64,000 nucleotides of DNA from positions 2,232,001-2,296,000 of the forward strand of contig NZ_CP022415.1 in assembly GCF_002222635.1 (NCBI RefSeq). The letters run 5' to 3'. How positions within the stretch are numbered: position 1 is the first letter of the stretch; each line of letters opens with the position of its first letter. The position numbers were made by a program, and so were the translations under genes. The notes below the pieces were generated by a model that was given only the letters and a program-made list of their open reading frames with translations, ran no database searches and was not told where the DNA came from. Origin of the DNA: Pseudosulfitobacter pseudonitzschiae. GTDB lineage: Bacteria > Pseudomonadota > Alphaproteobacteria > Rhodobacterales > Rhodobacteraceae. This document shows, piece after piece, positions 10,256-19,103 of this stretch.

Positions 10256-10951
10256 TCAGCTGTCCAACTGGCGTGACAGGATGGTTGCAAACTCGTCCGA
10301 GAATGCCTCGTAGCCTGCAATGATGCGGTCGCTGTCCGATGACAGCTTGTTGTAAAAGATAACTGCGGGAATCGCAGCCAGCAGGCCCAGACCGGTGGCC
10401 AGCAACGCCTCGGCAATACCGGGTGCCACAACGGCAAGGCTGGTATTTTGTTGCTCTGCAATCTCGATAAACGAGTTCATGATACCCACAACCGTCCCGA
10501 ACAGGCCGATAAACGGCGCGGTCGAACCGACAGTGGCCAGCACCGACAGGCCCTTTTGCAGCTTTTCAGCCTCTTTGTTGATCGCTACGTCCATGCTGCG
10601 GTCGATCCGTGCGGTGGCGCCTGCGATCAATCCGCCGTCATCGCGGTGCGAGCGGCGCCATTCGGTCATACCGGCGGCGAATATCTTCTCGGCACTGCCA
10701 CGCGGTTCCGGCCCGATTGTGTCGAACAATTCGTCCAGCGGTTCGCCTGACCAGAATTTATCGTCAAAACGCGCAGCCTCGGCCCGCGCCGCGCGATAGC
10801 GGATCAGTTTTTGCACAATGATCGACCACGCCCAGAACGACGCGAAGATCAGAATGATCATGACAAGTTTAACTGCGAATGTGGCGCGTGCGAAAAGGCT
10901 CCACAGCGAGAAATCTATCCCCTGCGCCAAAGCCAGCGTTTCTGCTTCCAT
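10256..10951 (-). CDS. tolQ: Tol-Pal motor subunit TolQ
   Basis: Inner-membrane proton channel subunit of the MotA/TolQ/ExbB family. The chosen ATG at 10951 gives a 231-residue protein beginning MEAETLALAQGIDFS, as expected for the family. An upstream in-frame TTG adds 20 basic residues and is rejected. Three TM segments are visible: around residues 16-40 (FARATFAVKLVMIILIFASF), near 135-160 (TVGSTAPFIGLFGTVVGIMN) and 170-195 (GIAEALLATGLGLLAAIPAV). It heads the tolQRAB-pal-cpoB run, 100 bases after ybgC. Confidence 0.95.
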   Translation of the reverse strand: MEAETLALAQGIDFSLWSLFARATFAVKLVMIILIFASFWAWSIIVQKLIRYRAARAEAARFDDKFWSGEPLDELFDTIGPEPRGSAEKIFAAGMTEWRRSHRDDGGLIAGATARIDRSMDVAINKEAEKLQKGLSVLATVGSTAPFIGLFGTVVGIMNSFIEIAEQQNTSLAVVAPGIAEALLATGLGLLAAIPAVIFYNKLSSDSDRIIAGYEAFSDEFATILSRQLDS

Positions 10952-11051
10952 CTGCCTGCTCTTTTGTTTGCGGCTGTTATGTTCAGCCTTCTTTGGTCGG
11001 AATCTATCCAAAGACCAAGCGGAAAGCTATCACAATGGCGGCAACTGGCCC

Positions 11052-11441
11052 TCAGACCCCGCCCAATGCGCGTATTTTCGCTGGAAGCCGCGTCGGACGC
11101 CCCTCGGTTGACATGCACGCCGCCGTGACCTTGGCGCGAAAAATGGTCTTGTCACCCAAACGCACCTGCTGATCGAACACCCAGCGCACGGCGCCAACGG
11201 GCTGATGCGTGGTCACAACCGTCAAACGGTCACCCAGACGGGCCGATCCGACGTAATCCGCCTCGATGCGCGTCACCGCAAAAACAATGCCTTCGGCGCG
11301 CATGGCGCGCTGGTCGACGCCCAACTGCTCGACAATTTCCGACCGCGCGCGTTCGATGAACCGCAGATAGTTGGCATAATAAACGATGCCCGCCATGTCG
11401 GTGTCTTCGTAATAAACTGTAACAGAAAACTCATGTGCCAC
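11052..11441 (-). CDS. ybgC: Tol-Pal-associated acyl-CoA thioesterase YbgC
   Basis: Hotdog-fold thioesterase, classically encoded just upstream of tolQ. The catalytic-site signature YYEDTDMAGIVYYANYLRF is near the N-terminus, with the Asp characteristic of the 4-hydroxybenzoyl-CoA thioesterase family. I place the start at a GTG (11441) preceded by GGAGG at good spacing. This start lies inside the last codons of the preceding gene, overlapping by 11 bases, so translation is probably coupled. The resulting protein is 129 residues. The longer in-frame version adds an Arg/Trp-rich stretch unlike the family. Confidence 0.92.
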   Translation of the reverse strand: MAHEFSVTVYYEDTDMAGIVYYANYLRFIERARSEIVEQLGVDQRAMRAEGIVFAVTRIEADYVGSARLGDRLTVVTTHQPVGAVRWVFDQQVRLGDKTIFRAKVTAACMSTEGRPTRLPAKIRALGGV

Positions 11442-12060
11442 CCGAAACCTCCAATCGCGCCGCCAGTCGCAGCGCATGTGTCTGGTCGCGTGCCGCCACC
11501 GGCATCACCGGATCATAGGCCGCACGGATCACATCGGCGATGTCGGGGCGCAACACCGTGGTCTGCCCGACAACCGCCAGAGGCGAGCTGGCCACAAAGG
11601 CCAGATCCGACCACAGCACGATCGCCTGTGCCACCTGCCCCAACACCAGCGTATCAGCAGGCAATGCGTCCAGCGCGTCGTCCATGCGCAAAAACACGAA
11701 ACAGGCCTGAATGCCGCCCGCCTCATCAAAGCGGAATGCGCGGTACTGATTGGCATCCGCCGCTTTCAACCGCGCCACCAGCGGCCCGAGATCCGGCACC
11801 ATGCGGTCCAGCCCCGGCACCTGCGGCAGCTCGTCCCAGTCACGAAAAAAGAACCACATGAAATTGCTGCCCAACTCGGGGTCCATGTCCGTGGTCTCGT
11901 GGCCCGCAAGCGTGCAAACCGCCTCGATCGCGCCTTTGATCACGCCTAGGGTTTCATCCTGAACGCCAAAAGCAATCGGCGCGATGGGGCGCCCCCAGCG
12001 CGCAAAGGCATAAGATCCGTCAGCGCGGGTGAACAAGGCTTCGATCTGGTCAGGTGTCAT
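11431..12060 (-). CDS. Conserved hypothetical protein between ruvB and ybgC
   Basis: I do not recognise a named family. The protein is about 209 residues from the ATG at 12060, soluble, with no signal peptide or TM. It is fairly rich in Trp, Phe and Asp in the middle (MWFFFRDWDELPQVPG) with a Leu/Ala/Val-rich C-terminal half. Its end overlaps the ybgC start and it follows ruvB by 57 bases, so it is co-transcribed with both. The arrangement suggests a housekeeping role in this bacterial group rather than an accessory one. An upstream TTG would add six residues; the ATG is preferred although its ribosome site (AAAGAA) is weak. Confidence 0.75.
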   Translation of the reverse strand: MTPDQIEALFTRADGSYAFARWGRPIAPIAFGVQDETLGVIKGAIEAVCTLAGHETTDMDPELGSNFMWFFFRDWDELPQVPGLDRMVPDLGPLVARLKAADANQYRAFRFDEAGGIQACFVFLRMDDALDALPADTLVLGQVAQAIVLWSDLAFVASSPLAVVGQTTVLRPDIADVIRAAYDPVMPVAARDQTHALRLAARLEVSGGT

Positions 12061-12117
12061 ATGTTCTTTTGGCCGCAAATATCCTCGCGACAGACATAAA
12101 AGGTCTGGCGGGCGGTC

Positions 12118-13140
12118 TCAACCAAACAAATCATCAGGGCCGCGCGGCGCGTCAAGCCCCAGATGCGCCCAAGCCTTGGAGGCCAGCATCCGGCCACGCG
12201 GGGTGCGCTGGATCAGCCCCTGTTGCAGCATGAACGGTTCGATCACATCCTCAAGTGAGTCACGGCTTTCGCTCAGCGCCGCACTCAGTGTTTCAATCCC
12301 CACCGGCCCGCCGCCATAGTTTTCAGCGATCAGGCGCAAATAGCGCCGGTCGGCCCCGTCCAGCCCCAGATGATCCACACCCAGCCGCGTCAGCGCGCTG
12401 TCGGCCAGTTCCTTGGTCACCCGCCCGTCGCCTTCGACCACGGCAAAATCCACGACCCGCCGCAACAGCCGCCCCGCGATCCGTGGCGTGCCGCGCGCGC
12501 GGCGTGCAATCTCGCGGGCGCCGCCCTCGTCTGCCGGGGCGCCCAGCTTGCGGGCGTTACCGGTGACAATCTGGAACAACTCGTCTTCGGTGTAGAAATT
12601 CAACCGCGTCGGAATGCCAAAGCGGTCGCGCAACGGCGTGGTCAGCAGGCCCATCCGCGTGGTGGCCCCCACCAACGTAAAGGGCTGCAATTCAATCCGC
12701 ACGGTGCGCGCCGCTGGCCCTTCACCAATCACCAGATCCAACTCGAAATCTTCCAGTGCCGGATACAGCACTTCTTCGACGACCGGATTCAGGCGGTGGA
12801 TTTCGTCGATAAACAGCACATCGCGTGCTTCCAGATTGGTCAGGATCGCCGCCAGATCCCCAGCTTTGGCCAGCACCGGCCCCGAGGTCATGCGAAAGTT
12901 CACGCCCAACTCGCGCGACATGATCTGCGCCAGCGTGGTTTTGCCCAGCCCGGGGGGGCCGTGAAACAGCGTGTGATCCATCGCCTCGCCACGCTGGCGG
13001 GCCGACTGGATGAACACCCGAAGATTTGCCCGTGCTTCGGCCTGCCCCACGAAATCGTCCAGCATCTGGGGGCGCAGAGCGCGATCAAAGCCGTCTTCGG
13101 GCATTGGGTCAGGCCGCACAGTGGGGTCAATATCGCTCAT
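12118..13140 (-). CDS. ruvB: Holliday junction branch migration helicase RuvB
   Basis: AAA+ motor that, with RuvA, drives branch migration of Holliday junctions. The 340-residue protein has Walker [13 protein letters not shown] near residues 60-71, Walker [11 protein letters not shown] near 108-117, the sensor segment [10 protein letters not shown] with the following Arg finger region, and a C-terminal winged helix. It starts three bases after ruvA. The order ruvC-ruvA-ruvB is the canonical operon, here continuing into a hypothetical gene and ybgC. Confidence 0.97.
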   Translation of the reverse strand: MSDIDPTVRPDPMPEDGFDRALRPQMLDDFVGQAEARANLRVFIQSARQRGEAMDHTLFHGPPGLGKTTLAQIMSRELGVNFRMTSGPVLAKAGDLAAILTNLEARDVLFIDEIHRLNPVVEEVLYPALEDFELDLVIGEGPAARTVRIELQPFTLVGATTRMGLLTTPLRDRFGIPTRLNFYTEDELFQIVTGNARKLGAPADEGGAREIARRARGTPRIAGRLLRRVVDFAVVEGDGRVTKELADSALTRLGVDHLGLDGADRRYLRLIAENYGGGPVGIETLSAALSESRDSLEDVIEPFMLQQGLIQRTPRGRMLASKAWAHLGLDAPRGPDDLFG

Positions 13141-13143
13141 GCC

Positions 13144-13812
13144 TTACCCCTTCGGTGCCAGCAGCTTCAGCGCGGCACGGATCAGGGTGGGTGTGTCGGC
13201 TTGCGGGTCATCGCGCGCGGCCTGCGCCACAGCGCCCGCCGCATCGCCGGGGCCATAGCCAAGGTTGCCCAAGGCCGACAGCGCGTCGGCCTGAGCTGTG
13301 GGTGTGGGTGCAGGTGCCACGGGCCGTGCAGGCGTTTCGATCGCTTCGCCCGCCACCTCTACCATCGCATCACCCGTCGCCTGTGCCACGCTGCCACCCA
13401 TGGCCATCAGGCCGGGCGCCTTGTCTTTCAGGTCCAGCACCACGCGCTGCGCGATCTTGGGGCCGACGCCCTTCGCCGCCTTCACCGCGTTCCAGTCGCC
13501 CAAGGCAATGGCCCGGCCCACGCCGTCGGGGCCAAGCGCGCCCAGAATGGCCAACGAGGCCTTGGCCCCCACGCCTTGCACCGACACCAGCAGGCGGTGC
13601 CATTCCTTTTCCACCAAGGTCAGAAAGCCGAACAGTTGCATCAGGTCTTCGCGCACTACAAGGTCTGTATACAGCGCCGCGATCTGCCCCGTTGCGGGCA
13701 AAGCCGCCAACGTCCGGTCCGAGCAATAGACAAGATAGCCCACGCCGTTCACGTCGATCAGCACATGATCCAGTGCGCGATAGTCGATCCGTCCGGTGAT
13801 TTTGCCGATCAT
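13144..13812 (-). CDS. ruvA: Holliday junction binding protein RuvA
   Basis: Tetrameric junction-binding protein that positions RuvB rings. The ATG at 13812 overlaps the ruvC stop as ATGA and gives 222 residues beginning [11 protein letters not shown]. An OB-fold N-terminal domain is followed by helix-hairpin-helix motifs ([34 protein letters not shown]). A Pro/Ala/Thr linker then leads to the C-terminal RuvB-contacting domain. An in-frame extension into ruvC is not used. Confidence 0.96.
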   Translation of the reverse strand: MIGKITGRIDYRALDHVLIDVNGVGYLVYCSDRTLAALPATGQIAALYTDLVVREDLMQLFGFLTLVEKEWHRLLVSVQGVGAKASLAILGALGPDGVGRAIALGDWNAVKAAKGVGPKIAQRVVLDLKDKAPGLMAMGGSVAQATGDAMVEVAGEAIETPARPVAPAPTPTAQADALSALGNLGYGPGDAAGAVAQAARDDPQADTPTLIRAALKLLAPKG

Positions 13813-14315
13813 GCGCGTGCCCGTTCTACTGCCGCGGCAAGCCCGCCCGTGGGGCCGTGGTGCGCATGACAAATCGCAATCGCCAGTGCGTCCGCCGCAT
13901 CCGGCCCTGCAATCACCGCGCCGGGCAATTGCATTTGCACCATGTGTAACACCTGCACCTTGGCCGCGTGGCCCACGCCTACGACGGTCTTTTTTACGGT
14001 GTTGGGGGAATATTCGCCCACCTTCAACCCCGCCTGCGCAGGCACCAGCATCGCGATCCCGCGCGCCTGGCCCAGTTTCAGGGTGCCGGCACCGTCCTTG
14101 TTCACAAAGGTCTGCTCGACCGCTGCTGCATCGGGCGCATATTGCCTGACAATTGCAGTCAGTTGCGCGTGCAGCGACAACAGCCGGTCCGCCAGATCAC
14201 CCGGAAGCGACTGGCACACGCCGTTCGCCACATGGGTCAGACGTGATCCGGTCATGTCGATTATGCCCCAGCCAAGATTGCGCAGCCCCGGGTCGATGCC
14301 CAAAATTCGTGTCAT
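13809..14315 (-). CDS. ruvC: Crossover junction endonuclease RuvC
   Basis: Resolves Holliday junctions by paired nicking. The RNase H-like fold is marked by [15 protein letters not shown] (first catalytic Asp), AAAVEQTF (Glu) and the C-terminal [16 protein letters not shown] (Asp pair). The ATG at 14315 gives 168 residues; upstream in-frame codons lack family similarity. It is first in the ruvCAB run, and the upstream 330 bases contain the divergent DUF1127 control region. Confidence 0.96.
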   Translation of the reverse strand: MTRILGIDPGLRNLGWGIIDMTGSRLTHVANGVCQSLPGDLADRLLSLHAQLTAIVRQYAPDAAAVEQTFVNKDGAGTLKLGQARGIAMLVPAQAGLKVGEYSPNTVKKTVVGVGHAAKVQVLHMVQMQLPGAVIAGPDAADALAIAICHAHHGPTGGLAAAVERARA

Positions 14316-14647
14316 GTGTCGCGCCCCGCCCGGCCTGTGTTGTAGCGTTTTTGCCACTTTGGACATCAAGTAGCACGAAACGCGAACATCCGCCAAGTGC
14401 TAACGCACAAGAAGGTTTTGGCTCGACTGGACCCAAAACTGCCAGAAACCGCCCCTTCCAAGCAGGAAAGCGACGCTTCCTGCAGGGTCCGGTCGCGCCA
14501 TGTCAAGAAAAATCCGCATAATTTTTCGACCCATGTAAATTTCGCATATCACACATGCAAACTTGGCGACTTGTGGCGTTAAATTGGGCAGACTATGTGC
14601 GCTTCACAACGACGATACAACGCAAATCAAACCAGAGGACTGCACCA
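14316..14647. other. Divergent intergenic region between ruvC and DUF1127 gene
   Basis: This 332-base stretch has no credible coding frame. It must hold the minus-strand ruvC promoter and the plus-strand DUF1127 promoter. A seven-base-pair hairpin GCAGGAA/TTCCTGC lies at 14462-14483 without a T-run, so it is not an obvious terminator. The last 130 bases become A/T rich, as expected for a promoter. Confidence 0.6.
14571..14599 (+). promoter_or_regulatory. Candidate promoter of the DUF1127 gene
   Basis: TTGTGG at 14571-14576 and TATGTG at 14594-14599 are spaced by exactly 17 bases, about 50 bases before the start codon. The -35 is also compatible with the TTG-type elements used by RpoH sigma factors in Rhodobacter relatives, where DUF1127 genes are stress induced. 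That reading is an inference. Confidence 0.4.
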
Positions 14648-14857
14648 ATGTCTGCTTTCGACACAACCCGCACCACTTACGGCTCTGCTATTGTTGCAGG
14701 CCGCATCACACGCACTATTTTCAACGTCATCGCATCGGTCATGGCATGGAATGACGCACGCGTCACCCGCAAAGCCCTGTCCGCTCTCAGCGACCGTGAA
14801 CTGCAAGACATCGGCCTGAGCCGTGGCGACATCGACGCGGCATCCTTCCGCCGCTAA
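14648..14857 (+). CDS. DUF1127 domain mini-protein
   Basis: A 69-residue basic protein ending in the DUF1127 helix pair: residues about 30-64 read VMAWNDARVTRKALSALSDR followed by ELQDIGLSRGDID, the family signature. Small DUF1127 proteins in alphaproteobacteria are implicated in RNA handling and in stress or phosphate responses; in Rhodobacter sphaeroides one is co-transcribed with CcsR small RNAs. The ATG at 14648 has AGAGGA upstream. The gene stands alone on its strand, followed at once by a folded leader-like RNA and a strong terminator, so a transcript carrying both message and processed small RNA is plausible. The function of this copy is unknown. Confidence 0.9.
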   Translation: MSAFDTTRTTYGSAIVAGRITRTIFNVIASVMAWNDARVTRKALSALSDRELQDIGLSRGDIDAASFRR

Positions 14858-14949
14858 TCCGGCCTTCGGGCGCCTCTGACCCTCCCTCATCAGGCGCTCT
14901 TGTCCGGATACTAAAAACCGCCTTCCCGTCACGGGTGGGCGGTTTTTTT
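14857..14949 (+). ncRNA. Candidate DUF1127-linked small RNA (CcsR/cuckoo-like)
   Basis: Directly after the DUF1127 stop the transcript can form an outer stem ATCCGG/CCGGAT (14857-14862 with 14904-14909). This encloses an inner stem GCGCCT/AGGCGC (14870-14875 with 14892-14897) whose 16-base loop contains CCCTCCCTC. A strong terminator hairpin follows. Pyrimidine-rich CUCC-type loops, a terminator end and location after a DUF1127 gene are the traits of the CcsR or cuckoo RNAs. The loop here is close to, but not identical with, the CUCCUCCC core I recall for that family. Folding is by eye only. Confidence 0.4.
14913..14949 (+). terminator. Strong Rho-independent terminator
   Basis: AAAAACCGCC (14913-14922) pairs with GGCGGTTTTT (14938-14947) around an inner CCCG/CGGG stem, and seven T residues run from 14943 to 14949. 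On the minus strand there is a matching five-T run, so it may work in both directions, but the opposite gene ends further on (15042). Confidence 0.85.
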
Positions 14950-15041
14950 GCGCCTTGCAACCCGGCCCACAGCCCAATGTAAAATGCCGCTCCGACATAT
15001 GTCGAAGCGGCTGGTACTTCTAAAAACAATCAAATTTCAGG

Positions 15042-15386
15042 TCAGAGCAGATTGGTTCTGGCAAAATCCACCATCACCTGCGTGACCGGATCGGCCTGCA
15101 TCACCCATGCGCCGCCCTGCTCAAGGATTGTGCCCTCCTGCAACTCGGTCAGACGGTCGGCATAGGTGCGTTCGCCCAGCGAGACCAGCATAAATGCCTT
15201 GAAGGCGAAAAAGCCCAGCGCAACCAGCATGGCCCCCCTCAGCGGAAACTGCATCCTGCGACGTCTGGGCTTGACCACAATCAGACCATCACCGCGCAGA
15301 CGGGTGGTGTATCCGTTGGACATACGACGGTGCTTGCGTGTCACCTGACGCAGGCGGGATTCAAAGTGTTGCTTGGTCTCAACCAT
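15042..15386 (-). CDS. Conserved hypothetical single-TM protein
   Basis: No named family recognised. The 114-residue protein from the ATG at 15386 (AGAGG upstream) has a strongly basic N-terminal 45 residues (RLRQVTRKHRRMSNGYTTRL, KPRRRRMQ). One TM follows around LRGAMLVALGFFAFKAFMLV, then a short periplasmic tail (ERTYADRLTELQEG). The positive-inside rule places the N-terminus in the cytoplasm. It sits alone, tail to tail with the DUF1127/RNA unit. The basic region could bind nucleic acid or membrane lipids, but nothing proves that. Confidence 0.7.
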   Translation of the reverse strand: MVETKQHFESRLRQVTRKHRRMSNGYTTRLRGDGLIVVKPRRRRMQFPLRGAMLVALGFFAFKAFMLVSLGERTYADRLTELQEGTILEQGGAWVMQADPVTQVMVDFARTNLL

Positions 15387-15493
15387 GGCAGCCTCTAGCG
15401 GTTCGGCCCCCACCGAAATGCCCGCTTAATATGCCGCTCAAATGTGGCGGAATCTGGGCAAATCGCCCAAATGCGGTTAAAAGACGGCACAAC

Positions 15494-16366
15494 TCACGGC
15501 TTTTTACGGACAGTAAGTGTCGTCCAGTCACCAATCATCTCGCGGTGATCAAGACTGTGTCCAGATTCGAGATAGTGGGCCAGAACGTCGTCGGCCTGCT
15601 CGTTGAGAATACCCGACAGAATCGCCACCCCTTCGGGGCGCAGATTGGCCGCAATATCGGGGGCAAGGGCCACAAGCGGCCCCTTGAGGATATTCGCAAA
15701 GATCAGATCATAGGGTGCCAGCGCCCGAAGATCGGGGTGGTCGAACCCTGCGGCCTCGACGCATTTGACCGCGCCCGCCATGTCATTGGCCGCCAGATTG
15801 GCCTCGGCCACGTCCACTGCCACCTCGTCGATGTCGCTGGCAATCACCTCGCCCTGCCAGATCCGCGCCGCAGCCATCGCCAGAACGGCAGTGCCACAGC
15901 CGATGTCGGCCACGCGGGCAGCGCTCCAGCCCGCAGCGGCCAGACGGTCCAGCGCGCGCAAACAGCCCAGCGTGGTGCCGTGATGTCCGGTCCCGAACGC
16001 CATCGCCGCCTCGATCAGCAGCGGCACGCTGCCTTCGGGCACCTTGTCGGCATCATGACTGCCAAAGACAAAGAACCGCCCCGCCTCGACCGGTGCCAGT
16101 TCGCGGCGCACATGGGCCACCCAATCGGTTTCGGGCAGTTCCGAGATCACAAAGGGTTTCGCGTCCATCGCCGTGGCCAGCAGGGCCAGTGCAGTGTCAT
16201 CGGGACGGTCCGAGAAATAGCCGCCCACTTCCCACAAGCCCGAGCCGTCTTCGACTTCGAACACGCCAATGCCCGTGGGTTCTGGCTCCAGCCGCTCCAT
16301 CGCGGCGCCCAGCGCCTCGGCTGCGGTTTTTCCGGTCAATGTGGTCAGGGCTGTAAATGTGGGCAT
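15494..16366 (-). CDS. prmA: Ribosomal protein L11 methyltransferase
   Basis: SAM-dependent enzyme that trimethylates ribosomal protein L11. The 290-residue protein has an N-terminal substrate-recognition domain, the linker signature AMAFGTGHHGTTLGCL, and the Rossmann motif I VADIGCGTAVLAMAAARI. The PrmA post-motif LIFANILKGPLVALAPD, with the Asn-Ile-Leu of the family, follows. It begins one base after the MATE gene stop, so MFS-MATE-prmA are read as one transcript. Substrate assignment is by family; it could also modify other proteins. Confidence 0.9.
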   Translation of the reverse strand: MPTFTALTTLTGKTAAEALGAAMERLEPEPTGIGVFEVEDGSGLWEVGGYFSDRPDDTALALLATAMDAKPFVISELPETDWVAHVRRELAPVEAGRFFVFGSHDADKVPEGSVPLLIEAAMAFGTGHHGTTLGCLRALDRLAAAGWSAARVADIGCGTAVLAMAAARIWQGEVIASDIDEVAVDVAEANLAANDMAGAVKCVEAAGFDHPDLRALAPYDLIFANILKGPLVALAPDIAANLRPEGVAILSGILNEQADDVLAHYLESGHSLDHREMIGDWTTLTVRKKP

Positions 16367-17749
16367 TCAACGTCTCCGAAAGCGGTCCAGATTCGGATAG
16401 GGGCGCGGCGGCGCGGGGTCAATGTCCGATTGCGGCCCCAGACGCGCAACATAGTGCCAGCCCCAACTTGCCGCCAGCACCCCCATAACGGCCCCCGCCA
16501 GCGCCTGACCGTAAATCACACCCGCCGCGCCAAAGCTGCCCGCAAGCAGGATCGCCGCAGGCCAGCTTAGCACGCCGTCCTTCATCCAGTTCACCAGAGT
16601 CGAGCGTCCCGGCTTGCCCAGATTGTTAAAGGCCGCGTTCGACACGAACAGCGCCCCCACAAACATAAAGGCCCCCACGCCCACACCGGCAAAGGCATGC
16701 AGCACTTCGGCCCCCTGTCCGGTCAGACCGAACATCAGACTGACATAAGGGATCGCCGTCCACAGCAGCGCCCACGCCACCAGCGTATAGATCGCGCAAA
16801 ACACCAGCGCGTCGCGATAGGTGCTGCGCAGCCGGTCATAATACCCTGCACCAAAATTCTGGCCAAAGATGCCGCCGATGGCCCCCGACAGCGCAAAAAT
16901 ACCGCCAAAGACCAGCACGGTCAGCCGCCCGACCACGGCCCATGCGGCAACCGCATCGTCGCCAAAGCGGGCCATGATCATGGTCAGGAAATAGTTGCCC
17001 GCAGGGGTGCTCATCTGGGTGGCAATGGCAGGCAGCGCCACCAGCATAAAGGGTTTGAAGATGCGCAGAACCATCGCACGGTCGGGCCGCTCTACCAGCT
17101 TCATCCGGATGATGGCGTAGTAAATCGCCAGCAGCAGCAGGCTGATCCGGAACACCACCAGCCCGATCGCCGCCCCGTCAATACCATAGTAGAATATCAA
17201 AAGCGGATCGATGAACATCGCCAGAACGCCCGAGAACAGCGTAACATACATGGCTTTGGCACCATATCCTTCGGCGCGCAGCACACCCGACCCCACCAGC
17301 GAAACCGCCATCGGCACCAGCGACGGAACCGTAATCGCCAGATACCGCGCCGCAAGGTCGGCGGTTTCCCCCGTGGCCCCCGCCATATCGACAAGCGGAT
17401 GACGGAACACAACCAGCAACGTGGCCACAATGGTCTGAATGCTGGCGGCAATCACCATCGCCGCCCCCGCCTGCTGACGGGCCAGCACACGTTCACCGCG
17501 CCCGATGCTGCGCGACACCAGCGCGGTTGCGGCAATCATCAACCCCACCCCGATCGACACCGAAAAGAACTGGATCGCAAAGGCAAAACCGATGGCCGCA
17601 ACCTGCTGCGGCGCGCCCCACTGGCTGAGCCATAGCAGATTGGCCGCATCGACCAGAAACACGAATGTGATGCCAAAAGCGCCCGTCGCCGTCATCCGCA
17701 CCACGTGGCCCATAGTGGAGCCGGTCAGAAATCGGCCTTGCCCCGACAC
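16367..17749 (-). CDS. MATE family multidrug/cation antiporter
   Basis: A 460-residue membrane protein with about 12 TM helices in two homologous halves and the MATE pattern of charged loops (ATALVSRSIGRGERVLARQQ in the first half). MATE exporters use sodium or proton gradients to expel cationic drugs and metabolites; the substrate of this one is unknown. The start is a GTG at 17749, one base after the MFS stop; internal ATGs at residues 13 and 19 are alternatives. Its tight link to an MFS gene and prmA looks operonic rather than functional. Confidence 0.88.
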   Translation of the reverse strand: MSGQGRFLTGSTMGHVVRMTATGAFGITFVFLVDAANLLWLSQWGAPQQVAAIGFAFAIQFFSVSIGVGLMIAATALVSRSIGRGERVLARQQAGAAMVIAASIQTIVATLLVVFRHPLVDMAGATGETADLAARYLAITVPSLVPMAVSLVGSGVLRAEGYGAKAMYVTLFSGVLAMFIDPLLIFYYGIDGAAIGLVVFRISLLLLAIYYAIIRMKLVERPDRAMVLRIFKPFMLVALPAIATQMSTPAGNYFLTMIMARFGDDAVAAWAVVGRLTVLVFGGIFALSGAIGGIFGQNFGAGYYDRLRSTYRDALVFCAIYTLVAWALLWTAIPYVSLMFGLTGQGAEVLHAFAGVGVGAFMFVGALFVSNAAFNNLGKPGRSTLVNWMKDGVLSWPAAILLAGSFGAAGVIYGQALAGAVMGVLAASWGWHYVARLGPQSDIDPAPPRPYPNLDRFRRR

Positions 17750-17750
17750 T

Positions 17751-18983
17751 TTACTCGGCCACTGCGGGCATGGTCCGCGTCAGCACTGTCTCGTGTCCGG
17801 GCACCGGATGCCGCGGGATCAGCAGTGCCAGCATCAGCGACGTGGCCGCCATCCCCGCAGCCAGAAAGAACACCACCGCAGGCGAGACCAGCCACAACAA
17901 CCCCAGCGGCGCAGGCAGGCCCACGGCGGCGATGTGGTTGATGGTAAATGCAACGGCGGCAGTGGGCGCGATGTCTTGCGGATCGGCGATCTTCTGGAAA
18001 TAGGTCTTGAGCGCCAGCGCCAGACCAAAGAACACATGATCGACCACATAAAGAAACGCAGCCACTGCGATGCCCCAACCCATATAATAAACGCCACCAT
18101 AGCTGAGGAACACGGCCACCAGACCGATGTATTCAAACCCCAGCGTCTTGCGTTCGCCATAGCGTTGCACGACGCGCCCCAGCAACGGCGCCACCAGCAT
18201 GTTGATCAGCAGATTGACCAGATAAAGCGTGGTCAGTTCGTCGACTTTAAAGCCGAACTTTTCGACCATCATGAAGCCCGCGAAAACAACAAATATCTGC
18301 CGCCGCGCGCCCGCCATGAATTGCAGCGCATAGTACAGCCAATAGCGTTTGCGCAGAATGAACTGTTTGCGCTGCGGATTGGGCGCTTCGAATTGCGGAT
18401 AGGCGAGCATCGCAAAGATGGCGATGGCCGCCGTCACGCCGCCACCAGCCATATAGACCATATTATAGGTCAGGTTCAGCGGCTCCCACAGCAACAGGAT
18501 CACCAGATAAACCACAAATGTAGCCGCCGATCCGATCGCCAGCAGCCAGCCCAGAACGCGCGGCGCGTGTTCTTTGTCGATCCATTGCAGTTGCAGCGAC
18601 TGGTTCACCGTTTCGTAATAGTGAAACCCGATCGAACTGAGCATGGTCAGCGTCAGGATACCGCCCAGCGACGGAAATTGCGCGGTGATCGCAGTGGCAA
18701 CACCCAGCAGCACCAGCGACACCAGCCCCAGCACCTGTTCGCGCACAAAGATGATGATGGCGATGACACCGATGGCCAGAAAGCCCGGAATTTCGCGCAC
18801 CGTATGCAGCAGGCCAATGGCGGCTCCGTCGAAATTCGCAGCTTCGATGACAAAGTTGTTCAACAGCGCCGACCACGTGTTGAACGCAATCGGCATGGCC
18901 ATTGCCATCAGGAACAGCAAAGCAATGGGGCGGCGCCAATACGGCAGGGCGGCAGCATCGCCGGTTTTTACGAAACGTGTCAT
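17751..18983 (-). CDS. Major facilitator superfamily transporter
   Basis: A 410-residue protein with about 12 hydrophobic helices and MFS-like halves. The N-terminus (KTGDAAALPYWRRPIALLFL) is cytoplasmic. The usual MFS loop between TM2 and TM3 is not canonical, and the substrate cannot be told from sequence. It is the first gene of the MFS-MATE-prmA run, with a 120-base A/T-richer upstream region shared with the priA end. The ATG at 18983 is the only well-placed start. Confidence 0.85.
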   Translation of the reverse strand: MTRFVKTGDAAALPYWRRPIALLFLMAMAMPIAFNTWSALLNNFVIEAANFDGAAIGLLHTVREIPGFLAIGVIAIIIFVREQVLGLVSLVLLGVATAITAQFPSLGGILTLTMLSSIGFHYYETVNQSLQLQWIDKEHAPRVLGWLLAIGSAATFVVYLVILLLWEPLNLTYNMVYMAGGGVTAAIAIFAMLAYPQFEAPNPQRKQFILRKRYWLYYALQFMAGARRQIFVVFAGFMMVEKFGFKVDELTTLYLVNLLINMLVAPLLGRVVQRYGERKTLGFEYIGLVAVFLSYGGVYYMGWGIAVAAFLYVVDHVFFGLALALKTYFQKIADPQDIAPTAAVAFTINHIAAVGLPAPLGLLWLVSPAVVFFLAAGMAATSLMLALLIPRHPVPGHETVLTRTMPAVAE

Positions 18984-19103
18984 GGGCTCTGCATTACGCC
19001 TTTTGTGAAATCGAGGCGAGACGAGAATTGTACCAAAAACCCGGAATTTCGTACATATTTGCGGCGATTTCAGTCACTTGACAGAACAACCAAATCGCGG
19101 CCG

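Noticed and set aside
14462-14483. Hairpin GCAGGAA/TTCCTGC upstream of the DUF1127 gene
   Set aside because: No T-run, no known regulatory motif and it lies far from both start codons; kept only as a note in the gap description.
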